The notes beneath the pieces are model-generated. The model ran no database searches. It was not told where the DNA came from and saw nothing but the letters and a program-made list of their open reading frames with translations. DNA of 64,000 nt, from the NCBI RefSeq assembly GCF_900142735.1, contig NZ_FRBY01000002.1, forward strand, positions 868,001 to 932,000, in the 5' to 3' direction. Numbering within the stretch: the first letter of the stretch is position 1; each line of letters begins with the position of its first letter. Of this stretch, positions 51,299-59,379 are shown piece by piece. Source of the stretch: Flavobacterium saccharophilum (GTDB lineage Bacteria > Bacteroidota > Bacteroidia > Flavobacteriales > Flavobacteriaceae). The translations under genes were made by a program, and so were the position numbers.

Positions 51299-51943
51299 AT
51301 GAATCTATCTTTAGAATATAAAATACAAGAACCAAAAGTTATATTAGACAAAAATCCCGTTTTAATTTTATTACACGGATACGGAAGCAACGAAGCCGAT
51401 TTATTTTCGTTTGCGACTGAACTTCCTGATAATTACTATATCATTTCAGCCAGAGCACCTTATGATTTACAGTACGGAGCTTACGCTTGGTACGCAATCA
51501 ACTTTGATGCTGATCAGAATAAATTCTCAGATAACGAACAAGCCAAAACTTCACGCGATTTAATTGCTAAATTCATTGATGAATTAGTTGCAAATTATCC
51601 GATTGATGCTAACGATGTTACATTGATTGGTTTCAGCCAAGGTTCAATTTTGAGTTATTCTGTTGCACTTTCTTACCCAGAAAAAGTACAGAGAGTTGTG
51701 GCTATGAGTGGCTATTTTAACAATGAAATTATCAAAGAAGGCTTCGAGAAAAACGACTTTAAAAATCTAAAAATATTTGCTTCACACGGAACTGTAGATC
51801 AGGTTATTCCGGTAGATTGGGCAAGAAAAACACCTGCTGTTTTAGAAAGTTTAAATATTCCAATTACTTATAAAGAATATCCTGTTGGACATGGTGTTGC
51901 GCCACAGAATTTCTTTGATTTTAAGAATTGGCTGGCTTCTTAG
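51299..51943 (+). CDS. Alpha/beta hydrolase (phospholipase/carboxylesterase family)
   Basis: A 214-residue serine hydrolase of the acyl-protein thioesterase/carboxylesterase family. The oxyanion region is LILLHGYGSNEADLF, the nucleophile Ser is in LIGFSQGSILSYSVAL (GxSxG), Asp in FASHGTVDQVIPVDWA, and His in YPVGHGVAPQNFFDF. The length and motif order fit cytosolic esterases. Substrate unknown. It is part of a likely unit with the next gene (34-base gap). Confidence 0.92.
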   Translation: MNLSLEYKIQEPKVILDKNPVLILLHGYGSNEADLFSFATELPDNYYIISARAPYDLQYGAYAWYAINFDADQNKFSDNEQAKTSRDLIAKFIDELVANYPIDANDVTLIGFSQGSILSYSVALSYPEKVQRVVAMSGYFNNEIIKEGFEKNDFKNLKIFASHGTVDQVIPVDWARKTPAVLESLNIPITYKEYPVGHGVAPQNFFDFKNWLAS

Positions 51944-51977
51944 TTTGCAGTTTACAACAATCTAAATCCTAAAAAAA

Positions 51978-52547
51978 ATGAACATTACAAAACTTGAAAA
52001 TCCAGCGTTAGTCTTAATCGATATTCAAAAAGGATTTAATGATGTTTCTTATTGGGGTGGCGATCGCAATAATATAAATGCAGAACAAAAAGCTGGTGAA
52101 CTTCTGGAAATTTGGAGGGCTAAAAAACTACCCATTTTCCATATACAACATTGTTCATCAAATCCAAATTCAATTTTAAACGAAACAAATCCGGGAAATG
52201 AATTTCAGGATGTTGTAAAACCGATTGAAGGTGAAACCATCATCAAAAAGAACGTAAACAGCGCCTTTATCGGAACAAATTTAAAAGAACTACTTGATGA
52301 TGCAAAAATTACAAATCTTGTGATTGTGGGATTAACAACAGATCATTGTGTTTCTACAACTACGAGAATGGCTGGAAATTTTGGTTATTCAACGTATTTA
52401 GTTGCTGATGCAACGGCAACTTTTAATAAAAAAGGCATAAGCGGAGAAGATTTTTCTGCAGAAACAATTCATCAAACTGCTTTAGCAAGTTTAAATGAAG
52501 AATTTGCTCAGGTTGTCACTTCTGATTTTATAAAAGAAATAGTTTAA
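51978..52547 (+). CDS. Cysteine hydrolase, isochorismatase family
   Basis: A 189-residue isochorismatase-like hydrolase with the catalytic triad visible: Asp in ALVLIDIQKGFND, Lys in IKKNVNSAFIGTNL, and Cys in VGLTTDHCVSTTTRMA, with the cis-peptide region before it. The C-terminus has SAETIHQTALASLNEEFAQV as in the family. It would hydrolyse an amide or a pyridine-type substrate (nicotinamidase, ureido compounds), not identified here. The terminator follows 20 bases after the stop. Confidence 0.92.
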   Translation: MNITKLENPALVLIDIQKGFNDVSYWGGDRNNINAEQKAGELLEIWRAKKLPIFHIQHCSSNPNSILNETNPGNEFQDVVKPIEGETIIKKNVNSAFIGTNLKELLDDAKITNLVIVGLTTDHCVSTTTRMAGNFGYSTYLVADATATFNKKGISGEDFSAETIHQTALASLNEEFAQVVTSDFIKEIV

Positions 52548-52566
52548 TAGAAACTCCTATATATAA

Positions 52567-52592
52567 AAAGGCGAGAAATAGTTCTCGCCTTT
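52567..52592. terminator. Bidirectional terminator
   Basis: A perfect 11-bp stem AAAGGCGAGAA / TTCTCGCCTTT with a 4-base loop and T-runs on the plus side (TTTTGTATTTT) and minus side. It lies between the convergent isochorismatase gene and the lipoprotein at 52632. Confidence 0.85.
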
Positions 52593-52631
52593 TGTATTTT
52601 ATATTAAGATGGTTTTTAATTTTTAAAATTG

Positions 52632-53081
52632 CTATTCTCCTGTATAAATAATCTTCTCTCCTTTTTTCAAAACATAACCTTTCCATGGAATTAACTGTAG
52701 ATCGTCTTTTATCCAGGAATCGCCTTCTGATTTTCTTTCCAGAATAATAGATTCTTTTTGGGTATCTAAGAAAAGTTCTGCTTTATCTCCTTCAAAAATT
52801 ACGTAGGCAACTGTTGTATAGGTTTTTCCGTCTTCAGCGTGAGATAATTTAGTACTGTTTTCGAAAATTCGGATGCATTCCTTTTTAAGAATGGACCAGG
52901 TATAACCTGCAGAAGCTTTACAGCTATGAGAATCTGAATCTCCTCCAACAACAGTCGGAGAGCTAGTATCTTCTTTTGCAGCTTTTGTAGTTTCTTGTGA
53001 AGGCTTCTTTTCTTCAGAAACTTTTTTGGCACAAGAAAATGAAAGGCCAATAATAATCGAAAATAAAAATATCTTTTTCAT
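52632..53081 (-). CDS. Hypothetical lipoprotein with paired cysteines
   Basis: A 149-residue lipoprotein (lipobox GLSFSCAKK, Cys 17). A Ser/Thr/Lys-rich linker (25-47) leads to HSCKASAGYTWSILKKECIRIF (two Cys 15 apart, probably a disulfide), followed by beta-rich sequence AYVIFEGDKAELFLDTQ and a short KGEKIIYTGE. I recognise no family beyond exported flavobacterial lipoproteins. It is a monocistron or shares a unit with the upstream gene (46-base gap). Confidence 0.75.
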   Translation of the reverse strand: MKKIFLFSIIIGLSFSCAKKVSEEKKPSQETTKAAKEDTSSPTVVGGDSDSHSCKASAGYTWSILKKECIRIFENSTKLSHAEDGKTYTTVAYVIFEGDKAELFLDTQKESIILERKSEGDSWIKDDLQLIPWKGYVLKKGEKIIYTGE

Positions 53082-53126
53082 AAATCCTATTTTTTAAAGT
53101 GGGGGTAAAAAATAGCATTCTAAACA

Positions 53127-53630
53127 CTATTTTTGATACAACCAACTTTGATTAACCTCAAAAGTAATATTATCATCGTTATCAACAAAATATTTTAACA
53201 AGACTTCTCCCCATAATTCTCCATTACTATAATCTGCAATGATCCATCTGTGGTTTAGAATTTTTATTTTATTGATGATAAATTTGTTAGGACCAATTTT
53301 ATCCTGACCAGTATAAGGATTTCCGTTTGGATTAGCATTTAAATCCAATAATTTTTCGGTTACAACCGGAATCAATTTTTCGTATAAAATTACTTTTCCA
53401 CCAGAAGCGCTGTTGTCAAAATAATTCTGTGCATTTTCATTGTGTTCTAAAGAAAAATAGTCTGCTTCTGCCAATTTTCCTGACACTAAATTGATACTAT
53501 CTCTTAGCTTTTTAGTTGTTTTATCATATCTTTCCTGACCAAATTTTACTTCTCTGCTGTAAAACATATAAGTAAAAATATTCATTAGTATCGCAAGGAT
53601 AAAAAGGTAAAGCATTAAGGATTTTTTCAT
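53127..53630 (-). CDS. Hypothetical protein with N-terminal membrane anchor
   Basis: A 167-residue protein with one N-terminal hydrophobic helix (about 5-25, LMLYLFILAILMNIFTYMF) and a hydrophilic periplasmic part. Conserved-looking pieces are EHNENAQNYFDNSASGG and NKFIINKIKILNHRWIIADY. I know no function. It lies 13 bases downstream of the MBL-fold gene on the same strand, so it is probably co-transcribed with it. Confidence 0.72.
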   Translation of the reverse strand: MKKSLMLYLFILAILMNIFTYMFYSREVKFGQERYDKTTKKLRDSINLVSGKLAEADYFSLEHNENAQNYFDNSASGGKVILYEKLIPVVTEKLLDLNANPNGNPYTGQDKIGPNKFIINKIKILNHRWIIADYSNGELWGEVLLKYFVDNDDNITFEVNQSWLYQK

Positions 53631-53643
53631 TTTGTGTATTATA

Positions 53644-54408
53644 TTAAATTGTAATTTCTAAATTATCATAAGCCAGAAAGACGTTTTCAGGAAGTTGTTT
53701 TTGTACCTCTTCATGAAATCCCAGAACATGGCTAATATGCGTTAAATACGCTTTTTCGGGCTTGACCAAATTTATAAAATCAAGTGCTTCCTGCAAATTG
53801 AAATGTGTATCATGAGGTTCTACACGCAAAGCATTCACAACCAAAACTTTCAGATTTTTCAATTTTTCAATTTCGGCATCTTCGATTGTTTTTACATCGG
53901 TTAAATAGGCAAAATCATCAATGCGATAACCAAAAACCTGCAAATCACCATGCATTACGTTTACAGGAATCGCCATTTTATCTCCAACAGCAAACGGTTC
54001 GTTATTTACAACTTCGATCGTTTTAACGCTGGGAGCGCCTGGATATTTGTTTACGGTCTCGAAAACATACTCAAAACGACGTTTTAGATTATCAATTACA
54101 CGTTCGTGTCCGTAAACCGGGATTTCTCCCTGACGGAAATTAAACGGACGAATATCATCTAAACCGGCAGTATGATCTGCATGTTCGTGCGTAAATAAAA
54201 TAGCATCGAGTTTTCGACAGCCACATGAAAGCATTTGCTGTCTGAAATCAGGGCCGCAATCGATTACATATGAGTGCTCGTCCCATGTAATCCAGATGGA
54301 TACACGAAGCCTTTTGTCCTTAGCATCAGTGCTTTTACAAACGGGATGATCGACCCCAATAATCGGGATACCTTGAGAAGTACCAGTGCCTAAAAAATAT
54401 ACCTTCAA
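53644..54408 (-). CDS. MBL-fold metallohydrolase (PhnP/RNase Z-like)
   Basis: A 254-residue metallo-beta-lactamase-fold protein. The start MKVYFLGTGTSQGIPIIG and the Cys/His-rich SCGCRKL are PhnP-like, as is the metal motif LFTHEHADHTAGLDDIRPF (HxHxDH). Other metal ligands are NVMHGDLQVFG (His), AYLTDVKTI (Asp) and LTHISHVLGFHEE. Relatives act as phosphodiesterases (PhnP) or RNases. No phosphonate gene is near, so the substrate is unknown. It is divergent from the 54499 gene. Confidence 0.92.
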   Translation of the reverse strand: MKVYFLGTGTSQGIPIIGVDHPVCKSTDAKDKRLRVSIWITWDEHSYVIDCGPDFRQQMLSCGCRKLDAILFTHEHADHTAGLDDIRPFNFRQGEIPVYGHERVIDNLKRRFEYVFETVNKYPGAPSVKTIEVVNNEPFAVGDKMAIPVNVMHGDLQVFGYRIDDFAYLTDVKTIEDAEIEKLKNLKVLVVNALRVEPHDTHFNLQEALDFINLVKPEKAYLTHISHVLGFHEEVQKQLPENVFLAYDNLEITI

Positions 54409-54468
54409 TTGAACTTATTTTTTTTACAAAAATAGGATTATTTCTCTTTCATTAGAAGCCTAATTTGC

Positions 54469-54476
54469 TAACTTTG
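54469..54476 (+). promoter_or_regulatory. Putative -7 box of the 54499 gene
   Basis: TAACTTTG matches TAnnTTTG, 22 bases before the start codon. The -33 side reads TTTC instead of TTTG at the right distance (54447-54450, 18-base spacing), a partial match. Confidence 0.4.
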
Positions 54477-54498
54477 TAACAAATCTATTTAAAATAAA

Positions 54499-55965
54499 AT
54501 GGGTACAGAAATAAAACTCAAAGGTGACAAGGTCATCGAACAGATTCCTTCTATAAAAGACAAAGCGTTACGCATTAATTTAAACGAGAATATTTACGGA
54601 ACATTTGCTGAAATTGGTGCTGGACAGGAAACTGTAAGACATTTTTTCAGATCCGGAGGTTCATCGGGAACTATTGCAAAAGCAATGTCTGCCTATGACA
54701 AAGATTTTAGTGACGCTGTTTACGGAATTGAAGGCGACGGTCGCTACGTTACTGAAAACCGACTCAAAAAAATGTTAACCTTTGAAGGTGAACTTATTGA
54801 AGAGCGTTTAAGTAGAGAAAAACATCCAAACAAACTTTTCTTTAGTTATGCCAATACGGTTGCCACTATTGATTTTGCCAAACAATTTAAAGGTCACGGC
54901 TGGGTTGGAATACGATACCAAATTGAACCAGACGAAGCTTATAACGAAATTATTCTTCACATTCGTTTTAAAGAGACTGACGCCCGACTACAACAAGAAA
55001 CATTAGGGATTTTAGGTGTAAACCTAATTTACGGTGCTTTTTACAAATACAATGATCCAAAACGATTACTTCGTTATTTATACGATCACTTAGACAAAGA
55101 CCAGCTCGAAATCGATACTATTAACTTCTCAGGACCTCGTTTTGCTGATGTTGATAATCGTTTAATGAGTTTACAATTGGTTAAAAACGGAATGACAGAT
55201 GCCGTAATGTTTAACCCTGAAGGGAAAAACGTATTGCCTGCCGCTGTATTATACAAGAAAAACCTTTTGGCCTTTAGAGGAAGTTTCCGTCCGGTTACGA
55301 ATGTAAATCTTGATATGTATCAGAAATCATTAACAATGTTTCTGGAAGAAAACAAGGTTGAGAAAGATAATACTTTAGTTGTTTTTGAAATTACACTTTC
55401 TAATTTACGCTCAGACGGTGAAATTGACGAACGTGATTTTATGGATAGAGCAGAATTGCTTTGTTCATTAGGTCAAACTGTAATGATTTCGAACTTCCAG
55501 GAATATTACAAAGTTGTTGAGTACTTCTCAAATTATACCAAAGCCAGAATGGGATTAGCAATGGGTGTAAACAACTTAGTGGATATTTTTGATGAGAAAT
55601 ACTACCGTCATTTAAGTGGTGGGATACTGGAAGCTTTCGGAAAATTATTCTACCGCGATATGAAAGTATTCTTATATCCGATGTTGGGAGAAAATGGTGA
55701 AATTATTACTTCTGATAACTTAAAAGTACATCCAAGGATGAAAGAATTATATAAATTCTTTAAATTCAACGGAAAAGTAGTTGACATTAAAGATTACGAT
55801 CCAAACATATTAAATGTATTCTCGAGAGAAGTTTTGAAAATGATCAGCCAGGGAAAAACGGGTTGGGAACCAATGCTTCCTTCCGGAGTTGCCGAAATTA
55901 TAAAGGAACATCACCTTTTTGGATATCATCCGGAAAAGGAATTAGAGCAAAACACTCAAGAATAA
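54499..55965 (+). CDS. Conserved cytosolic protein of unknown function
   Basis: A 488-residue soluble protein without a signal peptide or membrane segments. The sequence is strikingly conserved-looking: FAEIGAGQETVRHFFRSGGSSGTIAKAMSAYDKDFSDA, then LFFSYANTVATIDFAKQFKGHGWVG, FSGPRFADVDNRLMSLQLVKNGMTDAVMF, and TLVVFEITLSNLRSDGEIDERDF. Homologues in Flavobacteria, as I recall, carry the label 'nicotinate-nucleotide adenylyltransferase', but I see no HxGH or nucleotidyltransferase motif, so I do not use it. Single-gene unit with a strong terminator. Confidence 0.75.
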   Translation: MGTEIKLKGDKVIEQIPSIKDKALRINLNENIYGTFAEIGAGQETVRHFFRSGGSSGTIAKAMSAYDKDFSDAVYGIEGDGRYVTENRLKKMLTFEGELIEERLSREKHPNKLFFSYANTVATIDFAKQFKGHGWVGIRYQIEPDEAYNEIILHIRFKETDARLQQETLGILGVNLIYGAFYKYNDPKRLLRYLYDHLDKDQLEIDTINFSGPRFADVDNRLMSLQLVKNGMTDAVMFNPEGKNVLPAAVLYKKNLLAFRGSFRPVTNVNLDMYQKSLTMFLEENKVEKDNTLVVFEITLSNLRSDGEIDERDFMDRAELLCSLGQTVMISNFQEYYKVVEYFSNYTKARMGLAMGVNNLVDIFDEKYYRHLSGGILEAFGKLFYRDMKVFLYPMLGENGEIITSDNLKVHPRMKELYKFFKFNGKVVDIKDYDPNILNVFSREVLKMISQGKTGWEPMLPSGVAEIIKEHHLFGYHPEKELEQNTQE

Positions 55966-56007
55966 AAAAATCCCCAAAAGAAAAATTTTTCTTTTGGGGA
56001 TTTTTTT
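55964..56007 (+). terminator. Long-stem terminator
   Basis: Arms 55964-55985 and 55986-56007 are perfect reverse complements (22 bp: AAAAAAATCCCC then AAAAGAAAAA and the mirror sequence), so the hairpin has almost no loop beyond the A/T tip. A T-run ends it. It starts just at the stop codon. Confidence 0.88.
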
Positions 56008-56096
56008 ATGTTTCAAGTTTCAGGTTTCAAGTTTCTTTAGTTACACGAAACAACACGGAACTTGAAACAAATAAAACCTGAAACCTGAAACAAAAA
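56008..56096. repeat. GAAAC-heptamer inverted array
   Basis: Left part TTTCAAGTTTCAGGTTTCAA (56010-56035) and right part GAACTTGAAAC, then AAACCTGAAACCTGAAAC (56058-56092), are inverted arrays of the heptamer GAAACCT/GAAACTT. They flank the unpaired GTTACACGAAACAACACG. The same heptamers occur near 940-975. It lies between the convergent 54499 gene and bcp. Confidence 0.75.
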
Positions 56097-56098
56097 AT

Positions 56099-56551
56099 TT
56101 ATTTCAAAATCTGCGAAGCGTGTTCTTTTGTTTTTACTTTTTCGATTACTTCTTCGATAATTCCTTTTTCGTCGATCACGAAAGTTGTTCTGTTGATTCC
56201 GTCATATTCTTTTCCCATGAATTTCTTTGGTCCCCACACTCCAAAGGCATTGATTACTGATTTATCTTCATCAGCCAGTAACGGGAAAGGAAATTCGTAT
56301 TTGTCTTTGAATTTTAACTGTGCTTTTTGACTGTCGGCGCTCACCCCTAGAAGCTCATAATTATTTGCTTTAAAGCGCTCAAAGTTATCTCTTAGATCAC
56401 AAGCTTCTGCTGTACAACCTGGCGTACTTGCTTTTGGATAAAAGAAAACTACTAGTTTTTTTCCTGCATAATCTGCCAGTTTATGTGTTTTACCATCCTG
56501 ATCTACTCCTGAAAAACTTGGCGCTTTATCTCCTGCTTTTAATGTTATCAT
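56099..56551 (-). CDS. bcp: Thioredoxin-dependent thiol peroxidase (BCP)
   Basis: A 150-residue atypical peroxiredoxin of the bacterioferritin comigratory protein type. It reduces organic and hydrogen peroxides with a Cys thiol. The peroxidatic Cys lies in FYPKASTPGCTAEACDLRDNF (Cys in the TPGCT motif) with a second Cys five residues on as in the 1-Cys/2-Cys Prx-BCP set. The C-terminal part has TTFVIDEKGIIEEVIEKV. Length matches the family. It is a single gene with a leader spacer holding a Flavo-1-like element beyond (56681-56817). Confidence 0.95.
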   Translation of the reverse strand: MITLKAGDKAPSFSGVDQDGKTHKLADYAGKKLVVFFYPKASTPGCTAEACDLRDNFERFKANNYELLGVSADSQKAQLKFKDKYEFPFPLLADEDKSVINAFGVWGPKKFMGKEYDGINRTTFVIDEKGIIEEVIEKVKTKEHASQILK

Positions 56552-56680
56552 GTTGTTATTTTAGATTTTAGTTTTTTTTTTTAGAACATAGAATAAAGAG
56601 TCAAGAGTGAAGATTTGACTCAATATCTCAATACCTTCTACTTATAAATTATAACTCATAATTTTTAGCCCATAACTTTT

Positions 56681-56817
56681 GCCCCAGATTGCAGTGAAAA
56701 CCCCGGAATTGTGAAAGCTTACATTTTTTTGCATTAAGAAAGCGACCGGAGGAAGCTCTTGTTAATGCTTAAAAATGTTGCTTTAACAATGAGGAGTTGA
56801 AACGGAAAGCTGGATTA
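56681..56817 (+). ncRNA. Flavo-1-like structured element, copy D (long, diverged)
   Basis: It starts GCCCCAGATTGCAGTGAAAA and ends GAAACGGAAAGCTGGATTAGG, diverged versions of the ends in copies A and B. The interior is a much longer hairpin region: GCATTAAGAAAGC ... GTTAATGC and AAAGCTTAC / TTGCTTTAAC-type pairs. The element includes the first in-frame ATG (56797) of the open frame leading into nth, so that ATG is within the repeat and not the gene's real start. Confidence 0.5.
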
Positions 56818-56865
56818 GGCACATCATTAAAATTATACTATTTTTACGAGATTAAAAATACGGAA

Positions 56866-57516
56866 ATGAATAAAGAAGCCCGCGTACAATTTGTTATAAA
56901 TACGTTAAAAGAACTCTACCCTACTATCCCTATTCCGCTTGATCATAAAGACCCTTATACCTTATTAATTGCAGTTTTGCTATCGGCGCAATGTACCGAT
57001 GTGCGTGTGAATCAGATTACACCATTGCTTTTTGCGAAGGCCGATAATCCTTATGATATGGTTAAAATGTCGATTGAAGAAATTAAGGAAATCATTCGTC
57101 CTTGTGGTTTATCGCCAATGAAATCGAAAGGTATTCATGGTTTATCGCAGATTTTAATTGATAAACATAACGGAGAAGTTCCGCAAAGTTTTGAAGCACT
57201 TGAAGAATTACCTGCTGTTGGACATAAAACTGCCAGTGTTGTAATGTCTCAGGCTTTTGGCGTTCCTGCATTTCCGGTAGATACTCATATTCACAGATTG
57301 ATGTATAGATGGAATCTTTCGAATGGGAAAAACGTGGTTCAGACTGAAAAAGATGCTAAAAGACTTTTTCCAAGAGAAATATGGAATGATTTACATCTTC
57401 AGATTATTTGGTACGGGAGAGAATATTCACCTGCACGAGGCTGGAGTTTAGAGAAAGATATTATTACCAGAACGGTTGGTAAAAAATCAATAATAGAAGA
57501 AGCTGCTAAAAAATAA
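56866..57516 (+). CDS. nth: Endonuclease III homologue without Fe-S cysteines
   Basis: A 216-residue HhH-GPD DNA glycosylase/AP lyase that repairs oxidised pyrimidines. Motifs: LLIAVLLSAQCTDVRVNQ near the start, HhH LPAVGHKTASVVMSQ with catalytic Lys 121, and PVDTHIHRLMYRW with Asp 139. The C-terminal [4Fe-4S] loop of E. coli Nth (four Cys) is absent: after Cys 80 there is no Cys, and IWYGREYSPARGWSLEKD stands where the cluster should be. I start at ATG 56866 (MNKEARVQF); the 23 codons upstream from 56797 lie inside a repeat element. The terminator overlaps its stop codon. Confidence 0.88.
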   Translation: MNKEARVQFVINTLKELYPTIPIPLDHKDPYTLLIAVLLSAQCTDVRVNQITPLLFAKADNPYDMVKMSIEEIKEIIRPCGLSPMKSKGIHGLSQILIDKHNGEVPQSFEALEELPAVGHKTASVVMSQAFGVPAFPVDTHIHRLMYRWNLSNGKNVVQTEKDAKRLFPREIWNDLHLQIIWYGREYSPARGWSLEKDIITRTVGKKSIIEEAAKK

Positions 57517-57529
57517 TTTAGCAGCTTCT
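57498..57529. terminator. Terminator overlapping the nth stop codon
   Basis: A perfect 13-bp stem AGAAGCTGCTAAA / TTTAGCAGCTTCT with a 6-base loop. The left arm lies in the last codons of nth; a TTTTTATTT run follows on the plus strand, and the minus side serves the convergent TPR gene. Confidence 0.85.
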
Positions 57530-57535
57530 TTTTAT

Positions 57536-58600
57536 TTACATGCTTCCTTTTAAGGCATTGTATTCATTTGTCATATCTAATGACCTGTAAATACCTAAAA
57601 GTGACTTTGTCGCATCTGTATTTTTTGGTTCTAAAGTAAGGGCTTTTTTAAGAAATGGAATTGCACTACGGGCAATATCATCTTTCTTAGCATTTAATTT
57701 ATCGTATTTTTGCATCTCTGCCGCCGAAGTTCCTAAAGCCGCTATTTCGTTAGCTAAATCTTTTTTCTCTTCTAGCTTCAAATAAGCCATATTAATATAG
57801 GCATCAACATTATTAGGATCAAGCTCTAAAACATAATTATAAATATTTTCTGATTTGGCGTACTCTTTTTTCTCCAGATAAGCATAAGCTAAATTACCAT
57901 TGATCTCTATTTTTTTAGAAGGAACTGACTCGGTTCTTGGTTTTTCATAAAATCCTTGCTGAATAGCAGACTCTCTGGCTTTTGGCGAAACAAAAACGTC
58001 TTCTTCTTTTGTTTTCTTGTTTGTAGCGTAATACAAAACCCCTTTTCCAGAATAATTAATCTTTTTTAGGTGTTCATAATATTTAATGGCTGTGTCAAAA
58101 TCCTTTGCATTTAAAGAGGAAGATGCTGCATTACAAAGATTTAACGTGTCTTTCTTATCAAACAAATACACTTTATAGCTTTTCTCGGCACTTTCTTTGA
58201 ATTTACCACTATTAAAATCGGCCATTGCTCCATTAACAAGGCTGGATTTCATTTCTTTTAATGCGGCATTAGCTTTAATAGTAAATTTGAATTTTCCGGA
58301 TTCATTCTCGTACAAAAATACATCCTGATACGCCTGCGAAGCCAACGTGAAATTATTAGCAGCATCTATATTTTTGACAGCTAAATCTTTTAATACATTT
58401 CCTTTTAAAAAATAAAAATCTGATTTAGCTTCATCAGCTGCATTAAGAATGAGATATTCTGTTTTATTTAAAATCGCCAGCGCTTCCTGGCTTTTTCCTT
58501 TATCATAAAGAGACTGTGCCTCTTTGATCTGGTCTTGTTGAGCGAATGCTCCAATATTTATCAGTAAAAAAAATGATAATATCTGTAGGTTTTTCTTCAT
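57536..58600 (-). CDS. Exported tetratricopeptide-repeat protein
   Basis: A 354-residue protein with a signal peptide (about 1-20, ending GAFAQ) and helical TPR units: ALAILNKTEYLILNAADEAK, AMADFNSGKFKESAEKSYKV, AKDFDTAIKYYEHLKKIN and LEKKEYAKSENIYNYVLELDPNNVDAYINMAYLKLEEKK. The closing ILKKAL-type repeat has ALTLEPKNTDATKSLLGIYRS. Probably periplasmic and part of a scaffold; no enzyme motif. Single gene with a long AT-rich spacer upstream. Confidence 0.85.
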   Translation of the reverse strand: MKKNLQILSFFLLINIGAFAQQDQIKEAQSLYDKGKSQEALAILNKTEYLILNAADEAKSDFYFLKGNVLKDLAVKNIDAANNFTLASQAYQDVFLYENESGKFKFTIKANAALKEMKSSLVNGAMADFNSGKFKESAEKSYKVYLFDKKDTLNLCNAASSSLNAKDFDTAIKYYEHLKKINYSGKGVLYYATNKKTKEEDVFVSPKARESAIQQGFYEKPRTESVPSKKIEINGNLAYAYLEKKEYAKSENIYNYVLELDPNNVDAYINMAYLKLEEKKDLANEIAALGTSAAEMQKYDKLNAKKDDIARSAIPFLKKALTLEPKNTDATKSLLGIYRSLDMTNEYNALKGSM

Positions 58601-59087
58601 TTGGGTTTGGTTTGGTTGTTAAATGCCTCGGTTTTTTTTGAACACTTTATGCAGAACAAAAGTCTAAGAAGAGTAGTTCAGATAAAATTTATTTTGCAAC
58701 TGAGAATAGCTGGCAAAACACTCCATTTCATCAATGTTTTTATTTAAAACATTAATACGCTTACAACAAACAAACAAAACAATTCAGTGTAGTTTTTCTT
58801 CATAGATTATTGGTTATTGGTTAAACATTTATTATTTGACATCATTGTTAATTATCTAATCATTTAGTTGTTTTAATACGAAAAAGCACCTTACTTACCT
58901 AAATTAACGGCATTAAAACCAACTTTTTTAACTAAAATAAAACTAAAAACCGAATAAACAAATAAATTTTAACCTAAATATAACATTTTAACTAAAGCAC
59001 GAGAAAAATCACACAAAAAGTGGTGTTTTGATATTACAGAAAACAAAAAAGAAATAATAATCTTACTTTCTGTTTACTTAAAAATAA
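58601..59087. other. Non-coding AT-rich stretch
   Basis: About 490 bases between the TPR gene start and the terminator of the sigma-factor unit. I see no ORF of any length with coding character, no tRNA and no strong palindrome. Low-complexity A/T runs dominate. Confidence 0.6.
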
Positions 59088-59129
59088 AAAAACTCACTAT
59101 CTGCATTTATTTGCAAATAGTGAGTTTTT
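59088..59129 (-). terminator. Terminator of the sigma-factor/small-gene unit
   Basis: A 13-bp perfect stem AAAAACTCACTAT / ATAGTGAGTTTTT; the 16-base loop itself can pair (TGCA / TTGCA). It lies 57 bases after the small gene's stop on the minus strand, with T-run. Confidence 0.82.
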
Positions 59130-59185
59130 CAAACCAAAAGTTAATTGGTTTTAAAAATAAACATCCGACTAAAATAGTGGGCTGT

Positions 59186-59329
59186 TTAATTAGCTATAAT
59201 CTCAAAACTTTTATCTTTAACTTTCACCACTGTTAATGCTTGTGAATAGTTTAGTAAGAAAGAAACAACTTCTTTCTTAGGTTTTAGATTTTTAGAAGCT
59301 AATTCCTTCTTAGAGTAAATTTTCGCCAT
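59186..59329 (-). CDS. 47-residue basic protein next to the sigma-factor gene
   Basis: A short ORF on the minus strand (ATG 59329, TAA 59186-59188) encodes MAKIYSKKELASKNLKPKKE, then VVSFLLNYSQALTVVKVKDKSFEIIAN. It starts 51 bases after the sigma-factor stop on the same strand and ends before a good terminator, so it is the second gene of that unit. Composition (Lys-rich helix, hydrophobic core, charged strand) is that of a real small protein, and I recall near-identical short proteins in other flavobacteria. Function unknown. Confidence 0.75.
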   Translation of the reverse strand: MAKIYSKKELASKNLKPKKEVVSFLLNYSQALTVVKVKDKSFEIIAN

Positions 59330-59379
59330 ACTATAAATATGTTTATATAAAGTATAACGAGCTAATATTCAAAATAGTA

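Noticed and set aside
54499..55965. Naming the 488-residue protein nicotinate-nucleotide adenylyltransferase
   Set aside because: No nucleotidyltransferase HxGH-type motif is visible; the label is only a recalled database annotation.
56797..56865. Longer start for nth at ATG 56797
   Set aside because: These codons lie inside the diverged repeat element and do not resemble endonuclease III; MNKEAR at 56866 fits the family.
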